Assembly: GCA_022376925.1 (NCBI GenBank)
Contig: JAIOJX010000027.1
Coordinates: 17,873,471-17,937,470, forward strand
Length of the DNA stretch: 64,000 nucleotides
Direction of reading: 5' to 3'
Origin: Tragulus kanchil
Taxonomy: Eukaryota > Chordata > Mammalia > Artiodactyla > Tragulidae
Shown here one piece after another: positions 13,938-25,379 of the stretch. The notes under the pieces were generated by a model. It saw only the letters and a program-made list of their open reading frames with translations. It ran no database searches and was not told where the DNA came from. Position 1 is the stretch's first letter; each line of letters starts with the position of its first letter. The position numbers and the translations under genes are program-made.

Positions 13938-15090
13938 CTAAGTCCTCCTTGGGAATGGTTCCTTCGAAACACGGTCTGTTGGTCAAAGGCCCAAATCAGT
14001 GAACGCAGAAGACGGTACCAGGGGAGAGATGGTTTGAGGCAAGTGACCACAAGGAACTGGGGCTAGCACAATGGTTTCAGAGAAAGACTGTAAGCTTGGA
14101 GGTGAACCTAAAGCGTGGAACAGGCCTCTCCGTGACCCGAAGGCAGATACCACGTTGTAGAATAAGTTATGGGGTGTTTGTGTTCGTGTTGTGTGTTTTT
14201 AACCAAACTTGAACTTGCAGGCAAGCCTTGGTTGGTGGAGTATTTGACTTCTCCAGGACGCTTCTCTTTAGGGAACAAGAATGTTTTTAAATGGCATCAC
14301 ATTTTTCAATGTTTTAAAGGCAAGATTCTGCCTTAACTTTTGAAAAGCTGCTAACTACACCAACACGTCATGTTGTGGTGGTGTAGTTTCGTTTTTTCTT
14401 GTGTGTAATTTAAAAAGTCAGTGTTGAACTTTGTTGAAAGCTCATGATATGTGCTTCAAAGTGGCAAGTATTTGACTATTAGCTGCCAAATGAGAGCCTG
14501 ATTTTTTGAGGCCAGTAATTTGTTTGCTAGAATTGATTTTTCTCTCTCTTTCTCTCTGTCTGTCTCTCTCTCTGGTTACATAAGGGCATTATGTAACACT
14601 AGCCAAATGGTAGCCTCTGGGTTGTTGTTGTTGTTTTTTTCCTCCAAGATGTTAATGGGTTATCTCAAATTTTAAGTTAGACTACCTAAAACAAATACCA
14701 AAGATAATGCAGATTTTTGCACAGTGAAACTTATACTAAAAGGGAAAGAGAGCCCCATGGCTGCCTTGAAATAAAGAGACAAGAACTTTGAACCTCAGCA
14801 AGTCCTTGAACTAACCCTCTCCTTTTGCACCTTATTCAGAAAATAGAACATCACACGCACAGTTGAGTAAGTGTGATGTTTTTAATTTTTTGTTCCTTCA
14901 TGTAACTTTCATGTCATAGGAAGAAGACAGGAGGAAATAAAATTCACACACACACATACACATACACACATGATATAAGCATCTTTCCTTTCCTTTGAGG
15001 TGATGCTGGCCAGGTGAATGCATACTTTGAGAGATGATGATGAGCCCTTAGATTTTTTTTTTTTTCTGGATTTTTCCATGTTGGTTTTGC

Positions 15091-15098
15091 ACATTCCA
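15091..15098 (+). promoter_or_regulatory. Candidate miR-1/miR-206 8-mer site
   Basis: ACATTCCA is a perfect 8-mer match to the miR-1/miR-206 seed. Repression of KCNJ2 by muscle miR-1 is established in mammals. Whether this is the conserved site needs an alignment. Confidence 0.6.
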
Positions 15099-16699
15099 AA
15101 ATTTATCCCAGACGATAAGACCTAGGCTGACAGAGTTGGCATCCTCCACGCTGAGCCATTCAACTTGAAAGATCAATAAACCCTTAGGGGTGAATTCCTC
15201 ACCCTGACGGTGGGTGCATCTCCGACTTGACTTCATTTTCCAAAAGATGCTGCGCCTGGCCTCTGGGTGGCTGCTTCCCGTCAGTCTGTCTGGACTGAGA
15301 CCTGCAGCACCTGAAAGGGCTGTGAATGCCTGAGTGGGAAGGTAGCAAGACGTGGAAGAGCCACTTTGATGTCGCTCATCAGCTCAAGTATTCAGATGGA
15401 AGGGGAACATCGCTTTTGATCTATTTTTTGAATGGTAGAGAGCCGGACTGAAAATGTCTTCAGTATTTCAGGGTCAGCAAGAGCCATAAAAATCCTAGTA
15501 GAGTCACAAGTAAAGGAGATAATGACCGGAAAGTGTCTTTTCCCCGGTGGATCCACACTCGTGACTGAATCCGAGTTGATCCCTTTTGCCGGTGGAGCCC
15601 TAGAGCCAGTTCCTTAGAGCTCACACTGCTACCCCCACGCGTCTCCTGCCTGGCTGCCTGACTCGCTAGAAGCATTTTGTTTTGTTTTGTTTTCCGCTCT
15701 AGCTCCGTGTAACGGAACTCTATTTTGGTTTCACGTTCCTTATTTGTGAATTCTGGGGTCACTGATTTTTCTTTTTTAATTGGAGTCTCAAAGTCAACTC
15801 TCTTTACGGTGTTATACCCCTGTATGCCATTAAAAAACAGCTTGTTCTAGAATCCTGCATGTGGTCAGCCTCTGTCTGTAATGGTCTCCGGTTCCTGAAC
15901 AGCCATATCTGGATGCGGGGCCTGCAGAAACAGGACAGTGTCTGCTGTTCTCAGCCTTCAGCGTCAACGGGTCTGAACCCTGTGGAGTTATTTGCATTGA
16001 AACCAGGTTAGATCTGTCAAGCAAGTGGATGCTTTGAAGTCCAGACTTAAGGGCAGATGGGGGAAGTTGTTGAGAGAGTTGCAGGAACTGGGATGGAGTG
16101 GACATAGAATTTACAGTCTTCTGTGAACGATGACCGTCTGGCCATTGACAGGGAGAGGATGTTGGGGGTTTCAGCTGCTGCTATTTCGATATTTTTGCAA
16201 AGGGAAATAATCAAACCAAAGAGTATTCCGTGATCTGTAAGTTAAATGAAGATAACAATGAAGAATGGGGGTGACCACAGCGACGGCACCCTCGCATGAC
16301 ACAGTGCTGCCACTTAAAAGACTTGAGATATTTGAAAAGGGGGCAGGGGTAGGGGGTGAGAAGGAGGGAGGGAACTCTTGCAACTTCTTTCCGAAAAAGA
16401 GGAAAAAAAAATCTAAAATTTCTGGTGCACAGGTTTGTTTGTTTTTTTTTTTTCAAGAAAATTTTGCAGAAGCTAAGTTTTTAAAGTGTACATTTTATAA
16501 AGTTTATCAGATATTTTCATATTTAAAGCCAAATGTAAATAGAAGTCTGTAAAGGGAAAAATTGCCATAGAAAGTATAATTTCAGTGCAACAACTTCTAA
16601 GAGCTAGTACCTATATGCTACCGGTTAGCATGGTTTTAGCAAATATTTACCAGCCTTATAAGGTTCGTCTTGCTATGTTCTGTTATTTATTTCAGCATG

Positions 16700-16706
16700 G
16701 ACTGTT
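16700..16706 (+). promoter_or_regulatory. Candidate miR-132/miR-212 7-mer site
   Basis: GACTGTT matches the shared miR-132/212 seed. The base after it is C, so it is a 7-mer rather than 8-mer site. miR-212 has been linked to Kir2.1 regulation; the match here is by seed only. Confidence 0.4.
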
Positions 16707-17188
16707 CATTGAAAACTTTTTGTAGTTCTTAGTATTTTAACAATTACAAGCTTTAAATGGCAATTTTCGTGTTTTTTTGGTTTTTTTTTGTCAAGAGCCA
16801 AGACGCAGTAATGCACAATGTTTTTTGTTTGGGATTTTTTTTTTTTTTTTTTGCTGCGTTTTACCTTCAAAACCTTGTCCTTACTGACTGGGTCTCCTTC
16901 CTTAGTGCACACAGGTCAGGAGAGAGCAGATGGAAGAGACTCACACTGAGTGCTGGGCGTCTGTTCCTTGACTTGTGTTGCTTCTCTGTGGCAAGCAGAC
17001 CCCCGTTGAATTTATTTAGGAATTATCCTCTTTTAAAGAATTTGTGCCCGTATCTGGTTGGGCATTATATTTTTGGGAGGAGGTTTAGATTCCTGGGTAT
17101 CCTATTTTTAAATAAAAGGTAGATAAAGTGAATTCTATTTTGATTATTGAGAAAGGAATATTAATAGTTTTCTATCCCTCTAAGAGCA

Positions 17189-17196
17189 TACTTGAA
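17189..17196 (+). promoter_or_regulatory. Candidate miR-26 8-mer site
   Basis: TACTTGAA is a perfect 8-mer match to the miR-26 seed, about 550 bases before the poly(A) signal. miR-26 control of KCNJ2 in atrial tissue is known from the literature. Confidence 0.55.
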
Positions 17197-17697
17197 TGAG
17201 ACATTTTAAGGATGTCACCATAGCTCTGAAGTCATTTCCAAATTCCTGGTGATCGTTTGTTTGACCTTTTATTTTTTAAATTATATCAATACATTACTTC
17301 ATCCTTTCCCTTCCTTTCTTCCCTATTAACTCCCATCTCATACCTCGATGTTTATTCAGTGTGTTTTGTCCCCCGAGTCATGTTACCCTAGTGAAAAAAC
17401 AGATGTCAGTTCATATTTGATGATAAGCCACTCAATAAAGGCAAAAAGCCTGTTCTGGGAAAGAGAGTGGATATTTCTCTCACTCTATCTAATAAAGTTA
17501 AGGTTAAAAAAAAAAAAAAAGTGTTGCCTAGTCACTTACTCCCTACTAGAATCCCTTTTCTAATCACGTTGGGCTTCTGGCCTGGGCTATGTGAGCTGAA
17601 CAACCCCGGCCCATGACCATCGTGAGCGTTATGATGATCCCGTTTCCTGTCTTTTTTGTATCTCAAGTCTTCCTAATGTACTGCACAAACCATGGAT

Positions 17698-17705
17698 TGT
17701 ACATA
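17698..17705 (+). promoter_or_regulatory. Pumilio-type element
   Basis: TGTACATA fits the Pumilio consensus TGTANATA. It lies about 35 bases upstream of the poly(A) signal in a very AT-rich stretch. Confidence 0.5.
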
Positions 17706-17739
17706 TTTTTATATATTATGTCTTATTTTATTATTTCTA

Positions 17740-17745
17740 AATAAA
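17740..17745 (+). terminator. KCNJ2: KCNJ2 distal poly(A) signal
   Basis: A canonical AATAAA in an AT-rich stretch. After it, sequence character changes and mobile elements begin within 1 kb, which makes it the likely transcript end, with cleavage near 17760. Confidence 0.65.
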
Positions 17746-17765
17746 AAGTTAAAAAATTGAAAACA

Positions 17766-18246
17766 AATCAGTGCATGAATTTTTGGACTCGCTGTATGAT
17801 TCCTGTAGCATTTGGATTGAAAGCAAAGGTTCCCAAACGAGAGGATTTATACCCCCTGATAGAGCGGATGAATGGGGCCATAGAAATCACCAAAACAGGT
17901 GTGGTGGGGTGGCAGATTACCTTAATCCAAGTAAGAGGAAGTCGGGCTCATGTTTTGTTTGTGGACAGAGTGGCCAAGGGGGAGAGGAGAGAAACAACTG
18001 AAAAACACGCCAACAAAACTCACAAAAAGTATTGAATAGAAGGCGTAGATTTTGAGTCTCTGTGGAATGATAAAAGTTGTTCTGTTGGGCTTGACTCCGT
18101 GTAGGATTCAGCCTCGTATTATCTCATTTCCCCCAAACTAGATCGGGGTATTATATTCTTGTATAATAGCGTGGAGTTGGCGAATAGGCCCCTAGGAAAG
18201 GCAGCTAGGAAACATTTTTGGCTTCGCGAAGTAGTCTTTGTCTCAG
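17766..18246. other. Intergenic DNA, nothing recognised
   Basis: Unique sequence between the KCNJ2 transcript end and duplication 5. The 92-residue open frame at 17757 has no recognisable domain. Confidence 0.4.
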
Positions 18247-18689
18247 CCCTGCGGCTCTGCCACTGAATTAGAAAAGGCGGCCACAGGTAGTATAGACAAG
18301 AAAGGGACAGCTGCATTTCAGCAGGACTGTTCTCGCAGCTCCAGGAGGCAGGCCAGATGTGGACCAAGGCCTCTACCCTATTGACCTCTGTGATGGATGG
18401 AGAAGTCAGGACCGGATTTTAAAGCTAGTGAATCATTGAGCAGATCTTCAAGTTCAGGTTTTATCTGCCTCTAAATTTCACTTAATCCACTAAGCTATAT
18501 GGTGCTTCAGGGTGCATAGTGAGCAAGGATTTGTGGTCTCAAAGGAAATGTCAATTCCTCTGGCAAATTTTCAAAGAGCGTAACTTTTTCACACTTGAAA
18601 ATACTGAGAAAAATCTCTATTCTGAAATATGAGTTGCTCCTTAAATTTTTTTGTCCTTTAACAAATACTCAATATATATTTTCAACATT

Positions 18690-18939
18690 TATTTTATTTA
18701 TGTATTTATTTATTTTCATCCATCTTTCTTCTTTGCCTTTGTGGACCTCTCATTGTAATGGCATTTCTCACCTCAGAGTGCAGGCTCTAGGCACATGCGC
18801 TCCAGAGCGCTGGCTCAGAACTGAACACACCGGTCCAGCTACTCCATGGCACATGGGATCTTCCCAGGCCAGGGATCGAACCAGTGCCCCCTGCACTGCA
18901 AGGCAGACTCTTTACCCACTGGGCCACCAGGGAAGCCCC
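18690..18939 (-). mobile_element. CHR-type SINE (tRNA-Glu-derived), copy 1
   Basis: Read on the minus strand it opens with the cetartiodactyl SINE head (gcttccctggtggcccag) and carries the B-box-like ggttcgatccctggcc region and a T-rich/A-rich tail. Belongs to the CHR group of whale-hippo-ruminant SINEs. Confidence 0.85.
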
Positions 18940-18987
18940 TCAATATTTTTCCTTTAACAAATATTGTTCCTTCAATAAGGAAGGAAT

Positions 18988-19178
18988 AAGGCTTCTCTGG
19001 CGGCTCAGATGGTAAAGAATCTGCCTGCAATGTGGAAGACCTGGGCTTGATCCCTGGGTTGGGAAGATCCCCTGGAGAAGGGAAAGGCTCCCCACTCCAG
19101 GATTCTTGCTTGGAGAGTTCCTTGGCTCCTCCATGGGCCACAAAGAGTCAGACATGACTGAGTGACTTCACTTTCAAT
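18988..19178 (+). mobile_element. Bov-tA/Bov-A SINE, copy 1
   Basis: Shows the typical order: ggctcagatggtaaagaatc, gggttgggaagatcccctgg, gaatcc-type block and the gactgagtgactt end derived from BovB. Ruminant-specific. Confidence 0.9.
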
Positions 19179-19777
19179 GAAGTCCTTACTATGTTTCAAA
19201 GATGGTTCTGAGCTCTTTATGAGTGTTAAATAATTTAATCTTAGTGGAGTATGCATTATTATTATCTTTACTTAATAAATGAGGCCATTGAGACTCAGAG
19301 AGGCTGAATATCTTGTATAGCCCTGAATTTAGAACCCTGCGGCTCTGCCACTGAATTAGAAAAGGCGGCCACAGGTAGTATAGACAAGAAAGGGACAGCT
19401 GCATTTCAGCAGGACTGTTCTCGCAGCTCCAGGAGGCAGGCCAGATGTGGACCAAGGCCTCTACCCTATTGACCTCTGTGATGGATGGAGAAGTCAGGAC
19501 CGGATTTTAAAGCTAGTGAATCATTGAGCAGATCTTCAAGTTCAGGTTTTATCTGCCTCTAAATTTCACTTAATCCACTAAGCTATATGGTGCTTCAGGG
19601 TGCATAGTGAGCAAGGATTTGTGGTCTCAAAGGAAATGTCAATTCCTCTGGCAAATTTTCAAAGAGCGTAACTTTTTCACACTTGAAAATACTGAGAAAA
19701 ATCTCTATTCTGAAATATGAGTTGCTCCTTAAATTTTTTTGTCCTTTAACAAATACTCAATATATATTTTCAACATT

Positions 19778-20027
19778 TATTTTATTTATGTATTTATTTA
19801 TTTTCATCCATCTTTCTTCTTTGCCTTTGTGGACCTCTCATTGTAATGGCATTTCTCACCTCAGAGTGCAGGCTCTAGGCACATGCGCTCCAGAGCGCTG
19901 GCTCGTAACTGAACACACCGGTCCAGCTACTCCATGGCACATGGGATCTTCCCAGGCCAGGGATCGAACCAGTGCCCCCTGCACTGCAAGGCAGACTCTT
20001 TACCCACTGGGCCACCAGGGAAGCCCC
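19778..20027 (-). mobile_element. CHR-type SINE, copy 2
   Basis: Same element as at 18690-18939, repeated by duplication 5. Confidence 0.85.
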
Positions 20028-20075
20028 TCAATATTTTTCCTTTAACAAATATTGTTCCTTCAATAAGGAAGGAAT

Positions 20076-20266
20076 AAGGCTTCTCTGGCGGCTCAGATGG
20101 TAAAGAATCTGCCTGCAATGTGGAAGACCTGGGCTTGATCCCTGGGTTGGGAAGATCCCCTGGAGAAGGGAAAGGCTCCCCACTCCAGGATTCTTGCTTG
20201 GAGAGTTCCTTGGCTCCTCCATGGGCCACAAAGAGTCAGACATGACTGAGTGACTTCACTTTCAAT
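20076..20266 (+). mobile_element. Bov-tA/Bov-A SINE, copy 2
   Basis: Same element as at 18988-19178, repeated by duplication 5. Confidence 0.9.
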
Positions 20267-20277
20267 GAAGTCCTTAC

Positions 20278-20455
20278 TATGTTTCAAAGATGGTTCTGAG
20301 CTCTTTATGAGTGTTAAATAATTTAATCTTAGTGGAGTATGCATTATTATTATCTTTACTTAATAAATGAGGCCATTGAGACTCAGAGAGGCTGAATATC
20401 TTGTATAAGCACACACAGCTATTAGATATTAGATCTGAGATTTAAACCAAAGCCA
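20278..20455 (+). mobile_element. MIR SINE (ancient)
   Basis: The core taataaatgaggccattgag followed by actcagagaggctgaatatc and an acacagct block is the mammalian-wide interspersed repeat pattern. The upstream partial copy at 19190-19325 is cut by the duplication junction. Confidence 0.75.
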
Positions 20456-20464
20456 TTTAACCTG

Positions 20465-20880
20465 CAACAACATGGATGGACTTAGAGATGGTCATACTAA
20501 ATGAAGTAAGGCAGAAAGAGAAAGACAAACGCCACATGATATCACTTGTACGTGGAATCTAAAATATGACAGAGATGAACTTATGTATGAAACGGAAGCA
20601 GACCCACAAACATGGAGAAATGACTTGTGGTTGCCAAGTGGGAGTGTCTGAAGGAGGGGTGGACAGGGAGCTTGCAGTCAGCCAATGCCAACGATTACAT
20701 ACAGGATGGATAAGCAGCAAGGTCCTATTGTATGGCCCAGGGAACGCTATTCAATAGCCTCAGATAAGCCATAATGGAAAAGAATATGAAAAAGAATACA
20801 TATATATATATGTGTGTGTGTATATATGTCACACACAGCTGTACATATATATATATATGTACATATATATATAAAGTATA
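20465..20880 (+). mobile_element. L1 3' UTR fragment
   Basis: Contains catggatggacttagagatg, the atcacttgtacgtggaatct block, and the caaggtcctattgtatggcc-type block followed by ccataatggaaaagaatatg, all familiar from artiodactyl L1 3' ends. It ends in a TA/TG-rich tail. Confidence 0.8.
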
Positions 20881-20960
20881 GTTGATTTACAATGTTGTAT
20901 TAACTTCTGCTGCACACAAAGTGATTCAGTTATGCACATATATGTAAATCAACAATGTAT
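20796..20960. repeat. TA/TG tract and opposed L1 tail
   Basis: Alternating TA and TG DNA at 20796-20875, including a perfect 22-base palindrome at 20841-20862, followed at about 20876-20945 by an L1 end in the opposite direction (tatagttgatttacaatgtt). Two L1 3' ends therefore face each other. Confidence 0.75.
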
Positions 20961-20969
20961 GCATTAGTC

Positions 20970-21088
20970 ATTCAGTTGGTTATGTTCGACTCTTTGGGAC
21001 CCCATAGACTGTAGCCCACCAGGCTCCTCTGTCCATGGGATTCTCCAGGCAAGAACACTGGCGTGGGTGGCCATTCCCCTCTCCAGGG
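20970..21088 (-). mobile_element. Bov-A SINE fragment
   Basis: Contains gttcgactctttgggacccc and gattctccaggcaagaacac, the minus-strand view of a Bov-A monomer. Truncated where BovB sequence begins. Confidence 0.8.
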
Positions 21089-21094
21089 AAATCA

Positions 21095-21430
21095 ACTACC
21101 GGTTCAGTCACTCATTCAGGTCCGACTCTTTGCGACCCCATGGACTGCAGCCCGCCAGGCTTCCCTGTCCTTCACCATCTCCCGGAACTTGCTCAAACTC
21201 ATGTCCCTTGCCTTAGTGGTGCCATCCAACCATCTCGTCCTCTATTGTCCCCTTCTCCTTTTGCCTTCTTTTTTTCCCAACATCAGGGTACTTTAGAATG
21301 AGTCATCTCTCCACATCAGGTGGCCAAAGGATTGGAGCTTCAGATTCAGCACCCATCCTTCCAATGAATATTCAGAGTTGATTCCCTTTACAGTTGACTG
21401 GTTTGATCACCTTGCGGATCAACTATGATT
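21095..21430 (-). mobile_element. BovB (RTE) LINE 3' end
   Basis: Contains tccgactctttgcgacccca, the gtgatgcc-like block (here ggtgccatccaaccatctcg), ggtggccaaaggattgg and ttggatc-type blocks in BovB order, on the minus strand. BovB is the horizontally acquired RTE retroposon abundant in ruminants. 5'-truncated, no coding part. Confidence 0.85.
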
Positions 21431-23010
21431 CAATTGAAAAAACAACTGAGGCCATTTATCTGGGCTTTTTATCACTATGTTTTCCACCTGGAGGCCTTCT
21501 TGGGAAGTTTCACTATTTCATCTCAGTTTCACCATTTCATCCCATCTACTGCTTAGCTTTTATTGTCTTACGTGATAAAAATGCAGTATTTTTCTCTGCG
21601 TGAAGTACCTGAACACAAGATACCCCACCTACCTCCTAACCTTCTCTGCAATTGCAATGGCTCCCTTGGTTCCTGGGGTGGGAGCACAGCTCACAAAGGT
21701 AGCCTAATTACAAATTTCGGCTTCTGTTGTGGGATGTGGGTAAATTTCAAACTTCAGATTAGTTTCAATGAACTAGGAATTGTTGAGGCTTGTCCTGAGG
21801 TGAAACCACAAAGCTCTGTTACTAACCAAACAGCAGGCACCTCACCACATTATAGGCTTCTGTTTCCCTCCAGCTGGGAGTGCTGAAGGTGTAAGGTGAT
21901 CCTTTTGGTGACTGGTCCCATTCAAGACAATGCATAATGGTAGCTCCAGGCAACAAAGTCAATGCTACGTGGGCCTCGCCGCTACTTTAAAAAATATTTA
22001 AAAATTAATTACCTACACAAAAAAGAAAAGGCAAGGGTAGAATTTCAGAGTTTTTCTGCTTAGGACTTCTTTTTGGTGACAGCCAAACAAGACGCCCAAC
22101 TCCAGCCTTTGAAGCACGTCCCCTCCCTCCAACCTAGGTAATCCCCGCAAAGAAGAAAACATCTTTCTCTCTAGAAATGTCCATTTTAAAGCTTGAAACA
22201 TTGACTGTATTGATCATGTTTGGTTTCCTAAATTGAAATAAGGAAGAAAGAAAGATTTCAGGTTTGGTTTCCTAAATTGAAAGAAGGATGAAAGAAAGGA
22301 GGAAAGAAAGAAAAAAAGTCTAAGCTTCATGCATTTTAAGTGAAGAATCAAGCCCATGAGCATACTTCAGGAAGCCAGAGCTCTCTTTTTTTGTCAAAAT
22401 AGTTTAGATAAAGGACCCTAGAGACCCGATGATTTGAGCCACAATATGAGGATTGTTATAATGACTTAAAACCTTTTGTATCATTATACGATGATACCTA
22501 GCAGGCACAGGGGCAATAGATCTACATTACATTGCCTGGTTCTGGAATTGGGTGACCAGTTGCCTGGAACAGACAGTTTTTGCCAGAATGTGATACTGGT
22601 CATTCCTAGGACTTGAAAGCTAGTCGTGGACTTTGGAAGCCAGAAGAGAAGCAGAATTGGGGAGGTGAAAAAGAAGCAGTTAAGAAGCGGAAGAAGTGGA
22701 AGGGAGGAGCTTAGGAAGAGGAGCCAGATTCTGTATGAGCATTACTATAAGCAGGAATAATAATGATGGATAATTACACGTAAGTGGTTCTCCTCGTGTA
22801 ACTGAAATTCATGGCCTCGAGGGCATTCATTGTTTTGGAGGAATGGTTTGCTAAAATATTCTACAATTCATACCATCCTCTGCCTCACTCAAAGAACAGT
22901 GTGTCTTATTTAACGTTTCCTTCTGTGTCTCGAGCTGCTAGGTGCATCTCTTCCTGGTGGGGCGTCTTTGAAGTCTCTCCATTAAATATTCAACTGCTGT
23001 TTCGTCCTTA
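21431..23010. other. Intergenic DNA; short purine repeat at 22219-22320
   Basis: Mostly unique. At 22219 and 22263 the block tttggtttcctaaattgaaa occurs twice with a 44-base period, leading into a GAAA-rich run. No gene recognised. Confidence 0.55.
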
Positions 23011-23476
23011 GTGTCGTTTAGGGTCTTACTTTTACCTGCAATCAGATAACCATTCTAAAGACCCTAAGACTAATAGCCAGAAAGGTACAGATGACAGAGG
23101 AGATATGGCCTGAGTGTTGGGCTTTGTGGTGATGGTACTAATTTTCAGAAGTTTTTTTGTTTGTTTGTTTGTTCAGAATGAGATTACATTTTGTGAAGGG
23201 GCTTGGGTGCTAGAAAATTCTATTCTATTTGACCAAAAATGTATTGAGGAATTATGCTATGGCTCTGGTTACTTAAAATTTTCTGTATGGATTTTGTCTT
23301 CAATAGGTCACAATGTAGAAGACAGTTGGTTCTGTTGTATATTTAGGTTGTCTTAAAACTGAGTAAATATTTTTACAGGGATGTGACCATGGGTTAAAAT
23401 ATTTTTGCAACACCTTATTGGGAAGCGTTTGAGATGGTTTTGTAAAAACCCAGCCCCCCTGGATGCTGTTCTTTTC

Positions 23477-23680
23477 TGTGCTCAGTCATTCAGTCGAGTC
23501 TAATTCTTTCTGGCTCCCAAATCTGCCAGGCTCCTCCGTCCACGGATTTCCCAGGCAAGAACACTGGAGTGGGGTGCCATTTCCTCTCCAACAGATCTTC
23601 CCCACCACGGACTGAACCTGCGTCCCTTGTGTCTCCTGCACTGACAGGCGGATTCTTTACCTCTTGTGCCACCTTCTTCT
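23477..23680 (-). mobile_element. Bov-tA SINE, copy 1
   Basis: Minus-strand Bov-tA with tttcccaggcaagaacactg and aggcggattctttacc landmarks. Repeated at 24565 by duplication 6. Confidence 0.85.
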
Positions 23681-23892
23681 GGCTAAATGACCACTCTGAC
23701 CCCAGGCTGCTTAGATTGGGTCTGTGAAATCTTTGCCTTTGGGCAGGTATCCGGGTTCACTCCCGTATAACAAACAAGTGAATCAAATTTCACACTGTGT
23801 AGCTTTATTAATTTACTTCTACCTCTTAAGTCCCCAGTAAGCAACTTCTCACTTAATTCTGCAAACAGAACGTGCTTCACTAAACAGCATCT

Positions 23893-24068
23893 TGTTGCTC
23901 AGTCGCCAAGTCCTGTTTGACTGAGTGACCCCATGGACTGCAGCCTGCCGGGCTTCCCTGTCCTCTGCTATCTCCTGGAGTTTGCTCAAGCTCATGTCCA
24001 TTGAGTCAGTGATGCCATCCTGCCGTCTCATTCTCTGTCCCTCCTGTCTCATCCTGCCCTCAATCTTT
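23893..24068 (-). mobile_element. BovB fragment, copy 1
   Basis: Contains ctcctggagtttgctcaagc and gtcagtgatgccatcctgcc, BovB landmarks on the minus strand. Repeated at 24980. Confidence 0.85.
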
Positions 24069-24564
24069 AGGGGTTGCTTTTAAAATATATCGTCCTGAGT
24101 GTCGTTTAGGGTCTTACTTTTACCTGCAATCAGATAACCATTCTAAAGACCCTAAGACTAATAGCCAGAAAGGTACAGATGACAGAGGAGATATGGCCTG
24201 AGTGTTGGGCTTTGTGGTGATGGTACTAATTTTCAGAAGTTTTTTTGTTTGTTTGTTTGTTCAGAATGAGATTACATTTTGTGAAGGGGCTTGGGTGCTA
24301 GAAAATTCTATTCTATTTGACCAAAAATGTATTGAGGAATTATGCTATGGCTCTGGTTACTTAAAATTTTCTGTATGGATTTTGTCTTCAATAGGTCACA
24401 ATGTAGAAGACAGTTGGTTCTGTTGTATATTTAGGTTGTCTTAAAACTGAGTAAATATTTTTACAGGGATGTGACCATGGGTTAAAATATTTTTGCAACA
24501 CCTTATTGGGAAGCGTTTGAGATGGTTTTGTAAAAACCCAGCCCCCCTGGATGCTGTTCTTTTC

Positions 24565-24767
24565 TGTGCTCAGTCATTCAGTCGAGTCTAATTCTTTCTG
24601 GCTCCCAAATCTGCCAGGCTCCTCCGTCCACGGATTTCCCAGGCAAGAACACTGGAGTGGGGTGCCATTTCCTCTCCAACAGATCTTCCCCACCACGGAC
24701 TGAACCTCGTCCCTTGTGTCTCCTGCACTGACAGGCGGATTCTTTACCTCTTGTGCCACCTTCTTCT
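24565..24767 (-). mobile_element. Bov-tA SINE, copy 2
   Basis: Same element as 23477-23680, one base shorter. Confidence 0.85.
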
Positions 24768-24979
24768 GGCTAAATGACCACTCTGACCCCAGGCTGCTTA
24801 GATTGGGTCTGTGAAATCTTTGCCTTTGGGCAGGTATCCGGGTTCACTCCCGTATAACAAACAAGTGAATCAAATTTCACACTGTGTAGCTTTATTAATT
24901 TACTTCTACCTCTTAAGTCCCCAGTAAGCAACTTCTCACTTAATTCTGCAAACAGAACGTGCTTCACTAAACAGCATCT

Positions 24980-25155
24980 TGTTGCTCAGTCGCCAAGTCC
25001 TGTTTGACTGAGTGACCCCATGGACTGCAGCCTGCCGGGCTTCCCTGTCCTCTGCTATCTCCTGGAGTTTGCTCAAGCTCATGTCCATTGAGTCAGTGAT
25101 GCCATCCTGCCGTCTCATTCTCTGTCCCTCCTGTCTCATCCTGCCCTCAATCTTT
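24980..25155 (-). mobile_element. BovB fragment, copy 2
   Basis: Same element as 23893-24068. Confidence 0.85.
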
Positions 25156-25379
25156 AGGGGTTGCTTTTAAAATATATAAGCATTAGGCATTGGGCACTTA
25201 TACCTGTTAAAACAGATTATTTACCAATAGAGAGCTTTAAAAGGCAAGTGTAGACCCATCCCTCACAGCACTTGGCTGAAGCATGCTTGGATGGCAACCA
25301 TTCACACAGAAACTAGGGAAAGCAGATCCTACGTCCCAGGGGTTTTCTTCAGCCCTGCTGTGAGCTCTTTTTGTGGCCT

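Larger units (their letters stand above)
18247..20407. repeat. Tandem direct duplication 5 (offset 1088 bp)
   Basis: Copy 1 is 18247-19334 and copy 2 is 19335-20407. Each copy contains a CHR SINE, a Bov SINE and most of a MIR. The MIR is interrupted at the junction in copy 1 and continues correctly after copy 2, which shows where the true sequence resumes. One two-base difference: cagaac versus cgtaac (about 18827 and 19915). Confidence 0.95.
23011..25177. repeat. Tandem direct duplication 6 (offset 1087-1088 bp)
   Basis: Copy 1 is 23011-24098 and copy 2 is 24099-25177. A single G is lost at about 24710 in copy 2. Each copy carries one SINE and one BovB fragment. Confidence 0.95.
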
